Assembly (NCBI RefSeq): GCF_900128975.1
Contig: NZ_FQVC01000008.1
Coordinates: 76,972 to 140,971 of the forward strand
Direction: 5' to 3'
Source: Devosia limi DSM 17137
GTDB lineage: Bacteria; Pseudomonadota; Alphaproteobacteria; Rhizobiales; Devosiaceae
Length of the DNA: 64,000 bases
Part shown: positions 44,692 through 53,672 of the stretch, in pieces
Numbering within the stretch: position 1 is the first letter of the stretch
Layout of the letters: the number at the start of each line of letters is the position of its first letter
Position numbers and translations under genes: made by a program
The notes under the pieces: generated by a model
What the model saw: only the letters and a program-made list of their open reading frames with translations
What the model was told of the DNA's origin: nothing
The model's database searches: none

Positions 44692-45459
44692 TTACTGCGA
44701 GACGTCTTCGCCAAAGTACTTCTGGGATATCTCGGCATAGGTGCCGTCGGCCTTGATCGTGGTCAGCGCGTCATTGATCGCGGCTAGCAGTTCCGGCTTG
44801 CCCTTGGCCAGCAGCACGCCCGAGAAATCGGCATCGGGTGCGGTGGCGACGACTTTGACGTCGGCGTCCGGCTGCTGCTTCTTGAAGTCGAGATACGACA
44901 GGCTGTCATTGATGGTCGCGTCGGCGCGGCCCTGCAGCACCAGCGCGATGGACTGGTCAAACCCTTCCGTACCCACCAGCGTCGCGCCATACCCCTCGGC
45001 CAGCCTGCCGAAATTGCTGGTCAGCGACTGCGCAGATTTCTTGCCGGCAAGGGCCTCGAAGCCGGTGATGTCGGTATTGTCGCCACGCACAACCAGAGCG
45101 GCCTTGGAGGCAATGTAGGGTTCGGAGAAATCATACTTGGCCTGGCGATCGGCGTTGATGCCCACCTGGTTGATCACCACGTCGTAGCGATTGGCATCGA
45201 TGCCGGCGATCAGGCCGTCCCATGGGCCTTCCACGAACTCTGGCTCTACGCCAAGCTGCGCGGCAATGGCGCGGCCAATTTCGACGTCAAAGCCAACCAG
45301 CGCGCCGCTGGCGTCATGAAAGGTGAAGGGGGCATAGGTGCCCTCGGTGCCGATGCGGAGCACGCCGGCCTGTTTGACGGCATCGAGTGCCGTCTGCGCG
45401 AATGCCGGGGTGGCCATGGCCAGCAGACCGACGGCAAGCAGCACTTTCGAGAATTTCAT
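44692..45459 (-). CDS. tcyA: Amino-acid (cystine-type) ABC transporter substrate-binding protein
   Basis: A 255-residue periplasmic binding protein of SBP family 3. The signal peptide ends at PAFA-Q. Typical blocks GVLRIGTEGTYAPFTFHD, LVGFDVEIGRAIA, WDGLIAGIDANRYDVVINQV and the C-terminal KADGTYAEISQKYFGEDVS are present. ATG 45459 has AGGAGAAGAAG directly upstream; further codons upstream are not part of the protein. First gene of the operon. Confidence 0.88.
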   Translation of the reverse strand: MKFSKVLLAVGLLAMATPAFAQTALDAVKQAGVLRIGTEGTYAPFTFHDASGALVGFDVEIGRAIAAQLGVEPEFVEGPWDGLIAGIDANRYDVVINQVGINADRQAKYDFSEPYIASKAALVVRGDNTDITGFEALAGKKSAQSLTSNFGRLAEGYGATLVGTEGFDQSIALVLQGRADATINDSLSYLDFKKQQPDADVKVVATAPDADFSGVLLAKGKPELLAAINDALTTIKADGTYAEISQKYFGEDVSQ

Positions 45460-45760
45460 CTTCTTCTCCTGATCAAGCCGGTTGCTGTAGAGGAACCGGG
45501 TCTGGGTACTGAAAATTGGCCCCCTCGCGCCCACATTTCAACCGCCTGGATGGATGTTTCCTCCAAGGGCGGTTGCCCGGGGCCGCCATGCTCCCCATGC
45601 CCGTTTCCAGAGCCGGATGTTGCTGAACGCCCGCTCCAGCGAGATCGGCGCCCACCTCTGCTCCAGCGCGATATCGACAGCAGGGTGCAGCTGCTTTTGC
45701 TTGCACCATCCGTGCAGACGACCGATAGAACCGGCGTAACACTCTTGCGAAAGCTCCGCC
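45460..45760. other. Divergent intergenic region
   Basis: These 301 bp lie between the divergent tcyA- and spermidine-synthase-like genes. Apart from the tcyA ribosome site at its left edge I see no RNA, repeat or clear operator. Confidence 0.4.
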
Positions 45761-46471
45761 GTGAACCCCTGGGTCCTGATTGATACCGTTCCGCTGCCCG
45801 ATGGTCGTGGGGACATTCGCCTCATCCAGCGCGCCGACGAATTCTCGATCATGCTGGGCACCATCGCCCTGATGAACAGCCGCCTCAGCGGCTCCGAGGA
45901 AGCCATGGCCGGCTTGTCATGGGCGCGGATCAAGGATCGTCCGCACGCCCATATGCTGATCGGCGGCCTTGGCATGGGGTTTACCCTGCGGGCCGCGCTG
46001 GCCGAATTGCCGGCAACCGTCAAGATCACCGTGGCGGAACTGATGCCCGCTGTCGTTGCCTGGGGCCGGGGGCCTATGGCGGCCATTTTCGACGGCTGCC
46101 TCGATGACCCCCGCGTCGACATCAAGCTCAATGACGTGCGCCACGTTATCCGGTCGGCCAAGGGGAGCTATGACGCCATTCTTCTGGATGTCGACAACGG
46201 CCCCGACGGGTTGACCGTCGAAACTAATGACGCCCTCTACAGCATGGCTGGCCTGAAGGCCGCCAAGGCCGCCCTGCGGCCCGGCGGCGTCCTGGCAGTC
46301 TGGGCTTCTGCGCCCGATCGGGCGTTCACCCAGCGCCTGCAGCGTTCCGGTTTTACCGTCGAGGAAGAGCGCGTCCGCGCCAACGCCAAACGGCGCGGGG
46401 CCCGTCACGTCATCTGGCTGGCCACCAATACCCCGCCGCGTCCCGCTGCGCCCAAGCCAAAGGTAACCTAA
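45761..46471 (+). CDS. Spermidine-synthase-like protein
   Basis: A 236-residue Rossmann-fold protein of the spermidine synthase/methyltransferase superfamily. A glycine-rich nucleotide loop (IGGLGMGFTL, about 67-76) is followed by an acidic strand end (VAELMPAVVAWG) and DAILLDVDNGPDG. The catalytic Asp region of true SpeE is replaced by DVDNGPD, and the N-terminal substrate domain is very short, so aminopropyl transfer is not certain. It starts with GTG. Its 3' end overlaps that of a LysR gene by 4 bp, tail to tail, at the edge of the polyamine island. Confidence 0.75.
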   Translation: MNPWVLIDTVPLPDGRGDIRLIQRADEFSIMLGTIALMNSRLSGSEEAMAGLSWARIKDRPHAHMLIGGLGMGFTLRAALAELPATVKITVAELMPAVVAWGRGPMAAIFDGCLDDPRVDIKLNDVRHVIRSAKGSYDAILLDVDNGPDGLTVETNDALYSMAGLKAAKAALRPGGVLAVWASAPDRAFTQRLQRSGFTVEEERVRANAKRRGARHVIWLATNTPPRPAAPKPKVT

Positions 46472-47388
46472 TCGACCCAGGCCATGCTGGGGTCCACCGT
46501 GGCGCAGAACAGGGCCACGCTCTGGCGGGATTGTTCAACCACGCGGCGGATCAGTTCGGTCTCGGTGGTCGCCTGATAGGTGGCGATGATCGGCATTGGC
46601 GGGAAACGCTTGCTGACCCTGATGGGGTGCAGGAGGCCCATTTTCAGTTCGCGCTTGATGGTAACCGTGGGAATGGCGCCCACGCCATAGCCGTCGATCA
46701 GCAGGTTGATGATGGAATAGAGGGAATTGGAACTGGTCAGCTTGCTGGCCAGCACCTGCTCATCCTGGAAATACGGCGCGATCATCCGGTAGGGCGGCGT
46801 GTCCTTGGGGAAGGTGATGATCGGCATCCGCGCCAGGTCATCGACGCTATAGGTGCTGTCCGGATTGATGATCTTGGGCGAACCGGCCCAGGTCATTTGC
46901 AGCACGCAGGAGGTGAAGCTGCGGAAATTGTCGCCAATGGCCGGATCGACCGCGAAGATCACGTCGAACTCGCCCTTGTTCATCCCCTCGATCAGGCTCT
47001 TGGTGCCTTCCACTGTCAGCTCGATCTTGAGCGTTGGCGCGGCCTCGTGCAGCGCTTCGACAAAGGCCGTCATCCAGGTGGAGGACACCGAGTCGATTGC
47101 CCCGATCCGCACCACCTTGGGCGCATGGGTAGTTTCGCCAGCCAGCTCGCGCTTGAGCCCTTCATAGGAGCTCAGGATCGCCTGAAACGTCTCCAGCACG
47201 CGTTGCCCGCTGGCGGTCAGCGCGAAGTCGCGGCCGGTGCGGTGCATCAGGCGGCAGCCGAATTCATCCTCCATCGCCGCCAGGCGAATGGAGATGGCGG
47301 GTTGGGTTGTATGGAGTTCCTGGGCGGCACGGCCAAAGTGCCGGTGCCGCGCCAAGGCGACAAAGGTCGTCATGTCGAGGATGCGCAT
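46468..47388 (-). CDS. LysR-family transcriptional regulator
   Basis: A 306-residue regulator. The N-terminal winged helix (MRILDMTTFVALARHRHFGR, then AAQELHTTQPAISIRLAAME) and the effector domain (about 90-300) are complete. ATG 47388 follows AGAGGAAGCG; in-frame codons upstream are unlikely. It lies downstream of patD in the same direction with 164 bp between, including a palindromic repeat. Target unknown; amino-acid or polyamine genes nearby are candidates. Confidence 0.88.
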   Translation of the reverse strand: MRILDMTTFVALARHRHFGRAAQELHTTQPAISIRLAAMEDEFGCRLMHRTGRDFALTASGQRVLETFQAILSSYEGLKRELAGETTHAPKVVRIGAIDSVSSTWMTAFVEALHEAAPTLKIELTVEGTKSLIEGMNKGEFDVIFAVDPAIGDNFRSFTSCVLQMTWAGSPKIINPDSTYSVDDLARMPIITFPKDTPPYRMIAPYFQDEQVLASKLTSSNSLYSIINLLIDGYGVGAIPTVTIKRELKMGLLHPIRVSKRFPPMPIIATYQATTETELIRRVVEQSRQSVALFCATVDPSMAWVD

Positions 47389-47480
47389 AGCGCTTCCTCT
47401 ATCAGACTTGGCCATTTTCGCGCGACTTTTTCTTTGGATTGCTGGCAATAGGCACGATGCTTCCGCCTCCCCCGAACGGC

Positions 47481-47502
47481 ACCTCCCCCTCGAGGGGGAG
47501 GT
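47481..47502. repeat. Perfect 22-bp intergenic palindrome
   Basis: The sequence centred on CCCCCTCGAGGGGG reads the same on both strands over 22 bp and is followed by TTGGGACGGGG. A degenerate relative (CCCCTCAAGGGGGAGGGG) occurs at positions 1-18 of the window. Such elements are dispersed in rhizobial intergenic DNA and may act as a terminator here between patD and the lysR gene. Confidence 0.7.
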
Positions 47503-47552
47503 TGGGACGGGGCGGGAGCCTCTATATGCTCACACGGGGACCACCGAGCCCC

Positions 47553-48983
47553 CTACGACGCCACCATGATGTGCCGAACCTGCGTGTAATCCAGCAGCGA
47601 TTGCATCGACAGATCAGAGCCATAGCCCGAGTTCTTCATGCCGCCATGCGGCATCTCGGTGGCGAACACGCCATGGGTGTTCACCCAGGTCACGCCATAT
47701 TGCAGCGCATTGGCTATGTTCATCGCCTGCACGCTGTCACGCGACCAGACCGAAGACGCCAGCCCGTAATCGGACGCATTGGCCCATTCAAGCGCCGTCG
47801 CCGCTTCATCGAATGCCGTAATGGTCAGCACCGGGCCGAACACTTCCTTCTGCACGATTTCCGATGAGATCGGCGCCGCCACCAGCGTCGGCTGGTAGTA
47901 ATAGCCCTCGCCATCCGGTGTCTGCCCACCCGCCACGATATCGGCGCCATCGGCTCGCGCACGCTCCACAAAGCCCGCGACCCGATCCCGCTGCGCCGCC
48001 GTGATCAGCGGCCCGAACTCGACGTCATTGCGTTCCGGCGCGCCATAAACCAGCTGCCCGATCATCCCGGCCAGCTTGTCGGTCACTTCCTGGGCAATGC
48101 TCTTGTCGACAAAAATGCGGCAGGCCGCCGTGCAATCCTGCCCGGCATTGTAGAAACTCGCCTCGCGCAGCGTTTCCACCAGCACATCCACATCCGCATC
48201 GGCGCAGACGATCACCGGCGCCTTGCCACCCAGTTCCAGATGCGTGCGCTTGATGCTCTCGCCGGCGGCCGCCTTCAGCACCGCCCGCCCGGTGCGCACA
48301 TCGCCCGTCAGCGAGATCATCCGCACCAGCGGATGGGTGATCAGCGTCTGCCCCACTTCGGGACCATCGCCACAGATCACGTTGACCACGCCCGGCGGCA
48401 GGAATTCCGCCAGGATCGAGGCCAGCAGCAACAGGCTGAGCGGGGTGTTCTCCGATGGCTTGATCACCACCGTATTGCCCGCCGCAATGGCCGGCGCAAT
48501 CTTCCACGCCGCCATCAGCAGCGGATAATTCCACGGCGCGATCGAGGCGATGACGCCCAGCGGATCGCGGCGCATCATGCTGGTATGCCGGCTCGAGCGA
48601 TAGCCATTGGCTGCCGTCCCCGGCACGTTGCGCACGGCGGTCCCGAAAAACCGGAACACATCGGCCACATTGGCGAGTTCCCCCGCCTGCACATAGCGCC
48701 AGGGCTTGCCGGCATTGATCGATTCCACATCGGCCAGGCTATGCGACTGCGCCTCGATGGCGTCGGCAATGCGGAGCAGGGCGCGGCTGCGCTCCTTGGG
48801 CGTGGTCTGGCTCCACTTGGCAAACGCTGCATGCGCCGTGGTCACGGCCGCATCGATCTGGCCACGATCGGCCGAGGCCACCTGCGCCAGCAGCTTGCCG
48901 GTTGCCGGCTCATGGCTTGGCAGCGTCGGGCCCTGGCCCGCGACATAGGCGCCATTGATGAAAAGGCGGGATTCGTAAGTCAT
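47553..48983 (-). CDS. patD: Gamma-aminobutyraldehyde dehydrogenase (PatD/YdcW-type)
   Basis: A 476-residue NAD(P)-dependent aldehyde dehydrogenase. The catalytic Cys is Cys284 (GQDCTAACR), with the general-base Glu in [10 protein letters not shown] and the Asn in APWNYPL. PatD oxidises 4-aminobutyraldehyde, made from putrescine, to GABA. The C-terminal [20 protein letters not shown] and the QDCTAACR block are characteristic of the YdcW/PatD group. It lies 18 bp after the potA-like gene in one transcriptional unit with the polyamine importer. A related aminoaldehyde substrate is possible. Confidence 0.87.
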   Translation of the reverse strand: MTYESRLFINGAYVAGQGPTLPSHEPATGKLLAQVASADRGQIDAAVTTAHAAFAKWSQTTPKERSRALLRIADAIEAQSHSLADVESINAGKPWRYVQAGELANVADVFRFFGTAVRNVPGTAANGYRSSRHTSMMRRDPLGVIASIAPWNYPLLMAAWKIAPAIAAGNTVVIKPSENTPLSLLLLASILAEFLPPGVVNVICGDGPEVGQTLITHPLVRMISLTGDVRTGRAVLKAAAGESIKRTHLELGGKAPVIVCADADVDVLVETLREASFYNAGQDCTAACRIFVDKSIAQEVTDKLAGMIGQLVYGAPERNDVEFGPLITAAQRDRVAGFVERARADGADIVAGGQTPDGEGYYYQPTLVAAPISSEIVQKEVFGPVLTITAFDEAATALEWANASDYGLASSVWSRDSVQAMNIANALQYGVTWVNTHGVFATEMPHGGMKNSGYGSDLSMQSLLDYTQVRHIMVAS

Positions 48984-49001
48984 GATGTCATCCAGCTAGG
49001 G

Positions 49002-50045
49002 TCAGTCACGGATCACGCGGATGCGTGCCGGATCGATGCTCAGGACCACGTCCTGGCCATCGGCGAATTCGAGGTCATTGGCGGTGAGTGCGCGCAGCGG
49101 ATGGCCCGCCAGCGTCATCACATAGCGGTTGCGGGCGCCCAGGAAGACGCGGGTGCGCACTCTGGCCTTGGGCCCGGACCCCTTGGCGCTCAGCGTCAGG
49201 TCCTCCTGGCGCAGCGCAATCGTGGCCGCCCCACGGGTCTTTTCCTGCGCATCCAGCGACAGCAGCTGCCCATCGGCAAACTTTGCAACTGGGCCATTGG
49301 CCCCGTCGATGATTTCGGCTGGAACCAGATTGGCCGAGCCGATGAAATTGGAGGCAAAGCCGGTTGCCGGCTGGTTGTAGATCTCGTCCGGCGTACCCTG
49401 CTGTTCGATCTTGCCGGCATTGAGCAGCACGATGCGGTCGGACAGGCTCAGTGCCTCCTCCTGGTCATGGGTCACGAAAATCGTCGTGAGCTTCAGCCGC
49501 TGGTGGATTTCGATCAGTTCCACCTGCATGTCTTCGCGCAGGCGGGCATCCAGATTGCTCAGCGGCTCATCCAGCAGCAGCACCTTGGGCGTCGAGACGA
49601 TGGCCCGCGCCAGCGCCACGCGCTGTTGTTGCCCGCCCGACAGCTGGCGCGGCTTGCGCTCGCCCAGATGCCCCAGCTGCACCGTTTCCAGCGCCGCCTT
49701 GACCTTTTCCTGCTGCTCGTCGCGATTGCCGATGCCCCGCATACGCAGCGGGAACCGCACATTCTCGGCGACGCTCAGATGCGGCAGCAGCGCGTAGGAC
49801 TGGAACATCATGGCGATATCGCGCTGCTCGGGCGGCAGCTCCGTCACGTCGCGATTGTCGATCTCGACGTTGCCGGCGGACACGGTTTCCAGCCCCGCCA
49901 CCATGCGCAGCAGCGTGGTCTTGCCACAGCCGGATGCGCCGAGCAGCGAGATGAACTCACCCGAGGCGATATCGAGCGAAATGCCATGCAGCACTTCGGT
50001 CTTGTTGAAGGATTTGCGGATATTGGTCAGGCGGACATTGGCCAT
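49002..50045 (-). CDS. potA: Polyamine-type ABC transporter ATPase
   Basis: A 347-residue ATPase with Walker A GASGCGKTT, Q-loop MMFQSYAL, signature LSGGQQQRVALARA, Walker B VLLLDEPLSNLD, and a C-terminal TOBE regulatory domain (about 270-347). The layout is that of PotA/YdcT spermidine-putrescine ATPases. It follows the permease genes by 3 bp. The substrate assignment comes from the flanking puuD and patD genes. Confidence 0.87.
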   Translation of the reverse strand: MANVRLTNIRKSFNKTEVLHGISLDIASGEFISLLGASGCGKTTLLRMVAGLETVSAGNVEIDNRDVTELPPEQRDIAMMFQSYALLPHLSVAENVRFPLRMRGIGNRDEQQEKVKAALETVQLGHLGERKPRQLSGGQQQRVALARAIVSTPKVLLLDEPLSNLDARLREDMQVELIEIHQRLKLTTIFVTHDQEEALSLSDRIVLLNAGKIEQQGTPDEIYNQPATGFASNFIGSANLVPAEIIDGANGPVAKFADGQLLSLDAQEKTRGAATIALRQEDLTLSAKGSGPKARVRTRVFLGARNRYVMTLAGHPLRALTANDLEFADGQDVVLSIDPARIRVIRD

Positions 50046-50048
50046 GGG

Positions 50049-50852
50049 TCAGGCACTCGCAAATTTGGTGAGGCCAAGCATCCGGTCGATCACGAAGATC
50101 AGCACGATGGTCAGGGCAATCATGATGGTGGACACGGCGGCCACCGAGGGGTCGGGCGAAAATTCGAGCTGGCCGTAGATCTGCACCGGCAGCGTGGTCA
50201 GGGTCGGGCCGCGCAGGAACAGCGACAGCACCGCCTCGTCGAATGAGATGTTGAAGGCGAAGAACGCGCCAGCCGCGAGCCCGGGAATGCATTGCGGCAC
50301 GACCACGAACCACAGTCGCTGCATCCGATTGGCGCCCATGGTGCGCGCCGCTTCCTCCAGATAGGGATTCGACTCCGCCAGCACAGCCAGCGTCGTGCGC
50401 ACCACATAGGGCAGGGCGATGACGGTATGGCTCAGCGCCAGCGTGATGGGCGATACCGGGCCAAAGGCAGCACTCCAGAACATCAGCATGCCGATGGCAT
50501 AGATGATGGTCGGCAGCACCAGCGGCGACAGGAATACCGTTGCCAGGAGGTCCGAGAACGGCAATTGCCGACGGTGGATGGCGATCGCCGCCGCGCCACC
50601 GATGACGGTCGCCAGCACCGTTACCATCACCGCAATCTGGATGCTGATCCAGGCCGCGCCGAGATAGGCGTTGGACGACAGCACCTGTTGATACCAGCGC
50701 AGGCTCAGCCCATTGGGGGGAAACGCGATGAACTGGCTTTCCGAGACTGAAACCCCGACCACCACGATCAGTGGAGCCAGCAGGATCAGCGCGGTCAGCG
50801 CCACGAAAACGACGCTGGCAAGTCGCAGCCAGCTAGGAACAGCCTTAACCAT
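50049..50852 (-). CDS. potC: Polyamine-type ABC transporter permease (PotC-like)
   Basis: A 267-residue permease with six helices. The EAA loop is EEAARTMGANRMQRLWFVVV, and FNISFDEAVLSLFL near the C-terminus is characteristic of PotC/PotI. Its start overlaps the end of the other permease gene by 8 bp. Confidence 0.88.
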   Translation of the reverse strand: MVKAVPSWLRLASVVFVALTALILLAPLIVVVGVSVSESQFIAFPPNGLSLRWYQQVLSSNAYLGAAWISIQIAVMVTVLATVIGGAAAIAIHRRQLPFSDLLATVFLSPLVLPTIIYAIGMLMFWSAAFGPVSPITLALSHTVIALPYVVRTTLAVLAESNPYLEEAARTMGANRMQRLWFVVVPQCIPGLAAGAFFAFNISFDEAVLSLFLRGPTLTTLPVQIYGQLEFSPDPSVAAVSTIMIALTIVLIFVIDRMLGLTKFASA

Positions 50853-51666
50853 GCTTGGTCCCCGTCAGCTTGATATAGGGCGCCAGCACCAGCAGGATAC
50901 CAGCGAAGAGGATGACAGCCTGCGCCGCAGCAAACGGCCAGTCCGGCGTTGCCGTCACCGATTTATAGATCGAGGCCGCCAAGACCTGGATGCGGGTTCC
51001 GCCCAGAAGGTTGGGGGTCACAAACGAGCTGGCCGAAAGCGTGAAGCACAGCAGCGATCCGGCGACGATGCCCGGCAGCGCCAGCGGCAGCACCACGGTA
51101 CGGATGGTGGCGAGGAACGAGCAGCCCATGGTCCGCGCAGCTTCCTCCAACCGGCCATCGATGCGCGTCAGCACGCCCAGGATCGACAGCGCCATGAATG
51201 GCAACAGCACCTGCACCATGCCGATGACGATGGCGGTTTCGGTCTGCATCAGCGCAAAGGTGCGCCCCACCAGGCCCATGTCGCGCAGCATTTCGGGGAT
51301 CAGCCCGCTGCGGCTCAGCAGCACCATCCAGCCAAAGGTGCGCACCACAACACTGGTCATCAGCGGCAGGATCACCATCACCACCAGCCACAGCCGCAGC
51401 TTGGGGCCGACCTTGGTCATGATATAGGCCAGCGGAAAGCCAATCAGCGCGCAGATCAGGGTGATCAGCAGCGACAGGCGCACGGTGCGCCACAGGATAT
51501 TGAGATAATAGGGGTCAGACAGGAAGCGCACGAAATGGCTGAGGGTCGGGCCATCCGGTCCCGAAATGCTCAACAGCAGCATCTGCGCAATCGGCAGGAA
51601 AAACGCCAGCCCCAGTAACAGGATTCCAGGCAGGGCCAGCAGCAGGTTCTCTGTGCGGTCGTTCAT
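50845..51666 (-). CDS. potB: Polyamine-type ABC transporter permease (PotB-like)
   Basis: A 273-residue permease with six helices (MNDRTENLLLALPGILLLGL onward). The EAA loop is EEAARTMGCSFLATIRTVVL, and ASSFVTPNLLGG is typical of PotB/PotH. ATG 51666 follows GGAAG; earlier in-frame codons overlap the hairpin-rich leader and are unlikely. Confidence 0.88.
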   Translation of the reverse strand: MNDRTENLLLALPGILLLGLAFFLPIAQMLLLSISGPDGPTLSHFVRFLSDPYYLNILWRTVRLSLLITLICALIGFPLAYIMTKVGPKLRLWLVVMVILPLMTSVVVRTFGWMVLLSRSGLIPEMLRDMGLVGRTFALMQTETAIVIGMVQVLLPFMALSILGVLTRIDGRLEEAARTMGCSFLATIRTVVLPLALPGIVAGSLLCFTLSASSFVTPNLLGGTRIQVLAASIYKSVTATPDWPFAAAQAVILFAGILLVLAPYIKLTGTKHG

Positions 51667-52016
51667 TCGGTGTGGTCTTCCTTGGGTCGCATGGCTCTGG
51701 TGCCGCGCGTTCGATTTATCAGTAGCCGCATGGCGAACCGGTCGGCCACGGGATGGTCCCTGCGGGTCCAGACACGATGCCATGGCCTTGTGATGGTCAG
51801 GCGTGTTCGAGGTCTACTGGAAAACGGCCGGCCTCTCCACCTTGGGTTGAAGAGGCCGAAGGCCCGGGCAGGCGAGGGAGGAGCCGCGTCCGGGCCGCGA
51901 ACCATGCTCATCCCGGTTTAGGCGAGCATGGATGGCGGGGGGTACTCGCCCCCGTCCCAGCTTCCCTTTTGGGGGGTGGAAGCAGGACGGGGGCAGGCAC
52001 CTGGAGTGCGAAGAGC
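51667..52016 (-). promoter_or_regulatory. Hairpin-rich gap between potD- and potB-like genes
   Basis: These 350 bp hold no gene. Two strong inverted repeats are visible: CCATGCTC/GAGCATGG (51902-51931) and GCCCCCGTCC/GGACGGGGGC (51948-51994, with TTCC/GGAA continuing the stem inside). They directly follow the binding-protein gene on the minus strand. They could partly end transcription or protect the potD message, giving more binding protein than permease. Confidence 0.5.
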
Positions 52017-53051
52017 TTAACGGGCGATTGCCTTGTTCCACTCTTCGACCCAAGCCGTGCGGTTGGCTTCGATCGCTGCCGGGTCGAACCGGATCAGCCC
52101 GGCGACGCCAGCTTCCCCATACGCCACGTCGGCGGCGACTTCGGGGCTCAGCTCAGTCTTGGTATTGGTCGGCGAGTAGCGCAGGGCATCGGCGAAGCAC
52201 TGCTGCGCTTCAGGCGAGATCGACATGTCGATGAGTTTCAGCGCCAGTTCATTGTTCGGACGGCCAGCCACCAGGTTGGTGGTGATGAAGCTGGCAGGTG
52301 TGCCTTCTGCACCCTGGGCAAAGCCCGATGGCAGGCCGGCATTGCGCAGCGTGAAGGCATAGTCAGACGCGTATGGAGCAATCCAGGCATCGTTCTGGGC
52401 GAATTCCTGCTGGATCTCCGGCGAGGTCGAAACCACCACGGCACCGGCATCGAGCAGCTTGCCGACAGCATCCAGACCCGGCTGGATATTGGTCAGATCG
52501 CCGCCCTGTACCTGATTGAGCATCAGGAAGCCGAGCATGCCATAGGCGTTGGAAATGTCGGTGAGCACCAGGTGCTCGCTATAATCCGGGTTCAGCAGAT
52601 CGGTCCACTGGGTCGGCGGCGTGGTCACGGCTTCGGTGTTGAACACTAGGCCAATGGCGGCGATCGAGTATGCCGGGCCCTGGCCCTTGTCGAGATTGGC
52701 CTTGGCGAAGTCATAGAGATCGGCGGCATTGCTCAGGCTTGCCGGATCGATCGGTGCGAGCAGCCCCTCAGCTGCGCCGACGATTTCCTGGCCGCCAGAG
52801 AAGTGGATCACGTCGAACTGCGGCGCATCCTTCTGGGCGCGCAGCTGGGCAAAGGCGTCAGCCGAATAGGCGGTGACGACATTGACCTTGGCGCCGGTCG
52901 CGGCCTCGAACGGGGTGATGATGCAGGCGCGGTGCGCCGTCTCATAGGCACCGCCGAAGGAGTTGATGGTGAGCGTATTGTCCTGCGCGAAGGCAGTGGA
53001 GCCGAGCAGGGCCGAAATGCCCAGGACGGCGGTACCGAGTGTATATTTCAT
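52017..53051 (-). CDS. potD: Polyamine-type ABC transporter substrate-binding protein (PotD-like)
   Basis: A 344-residue periplasmic protein with signal peptide MKYTLGTAVLGISALLGSTA ending FAQ-D. SBP family 13/PotF-type features are seen: TINSFGGAYE near the start, FDVIHFSGGQE, WTDLLNPDYSEHLVLTDI, AGLPSGFAQGAEG and the C-terminal SPTNTKTELSPEV. The ligand could be putrescine or another amine; neighbours (puuD, patD, gabT, gabD) point to putrescine-like polyamines. Confidence 0.86.
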   Translation of the reverse strand: MKYTLGTAVLGISALLGSTAFAQDNTLTINSFGGAYETAHRACIITPFEAATGAKVNVVTAYSADAFAQLRAQKDAPQFDVIHFSGGQEIVGAAEGLLAPIDPASLSNAADLYDFAKANLDKGQGPAYSIAAIGLVFNTEAVTTPPTQWTDLLNPDYSEHLVLTDISNAYGMLGFLMLNQVQGGDLTNIQPGLDAVGKLLDAGAVVVSTSPEIQQEFAQNDAWIAPYASDYAFTLRNAGLPSGFAQGAEGTPASFITTNLVAGRPNNELALKLIDMSISPEAQQCFADALRYSPTNTKTELSPEVAADVAYGEAGVAGLIRFDPAAIEANRTAWVEEWNKAIAR

Positions 53052-53108
53052 TTGCGTTCTCCCTTGCTGATGAATGAGTGGCCGGGCTGGGCAGCCCGGC
53101 CGGTGTTC

Positions 53109-53582
53109 CTAGAGGCGACCCAGTTCGACAGTCTTGGCGCCTTCGATGCGGATCAGTCGGCACTGTTCGGCCACTGCATCCAGATTTTCGGTCATCTTGC
53201 CGAAATAGGTGCAGGGAATCCAACCGGTGGGGCCAAATGTGCGGCCACCAACGCCGTAGAACATGCCGATCTCCCAGAACTCGGTCGGGTCGATCTTGAA
53301 GAAGTTCTTGGGCTGGTAGAACCAGAGCAGTTCCCCCACTTCGGGCAGCACTGTCTGGTTCTCCGGCGGCAGAGCCGTCGGGTCGAAATTGCGGTGCGTC
53401 TCGGGCAGGCCCATCATGATCTCGGGGCCCGAGAACATGGCGTGGGTGGCCTGCCACTGGATTGGTGTCTCAAGCGCATTCCACAGCGCTTCACAGGTCT
53501 TGGGGGCATTGTCCCAATAAAGCGTAATGATACCCTGGACGTTGGCATCGACGAATTTGAGGTAGAATTTCTTGTCGGACAT
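53109..53582 (-). CDS. DUF3830 family (cyclophilin-like) protein
   Basis: A 157-residue cytoplasmic protein: KFYLKFVDANVQGIITLYWD, NAPKTCEALWNALETPIQWQ, HAMFSGPEIMMGLPE and GWIPCTYFGKMTENLD. This matches the DUF3830 pattern (DNAPxTCxxxWxxLP, H-x-x-x-SG-x-EI), a cyclophilin-like fold of unknown function. ATG 53582 is preferred to a TTG ten codons upstream. It sits between puuD and potD in the same orientation, so a link to amine or amide metabolism is likely but unproven. Confidence 0.8.
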   Translation of the reverse strand: MSDKKFYLKFVDANVQGIITLYWDNAPKTCEALWNALETPIQWQATHAMFSGPEIMMGLPETHRNFDPTALPPENQTVLPEVGELLWFYQPKNFFKIDPTEFWEIGMFYGVGGRTFGPTGWIPCTYFGKMTENLDAVAEQCRLIRIEGAKTVELGRL

Positions 53583-53672
53583 GGATGGCCATAAGTTGAT
53601 TTGGTCCCTCAATCAAAGGCCATCCAGCACCCCTGTCCAATTCCAAATCAAAATCCAAGCGATAATGGATTC

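Noticed and set aside
48240..50246. A 668-codon open frame on the plus strand across patD and potA
   Set aside because: It spans two complete, well-supported minus-strand genes and their junction. Its His/Arg/Gln-rich composition is typical of an antisense frame.
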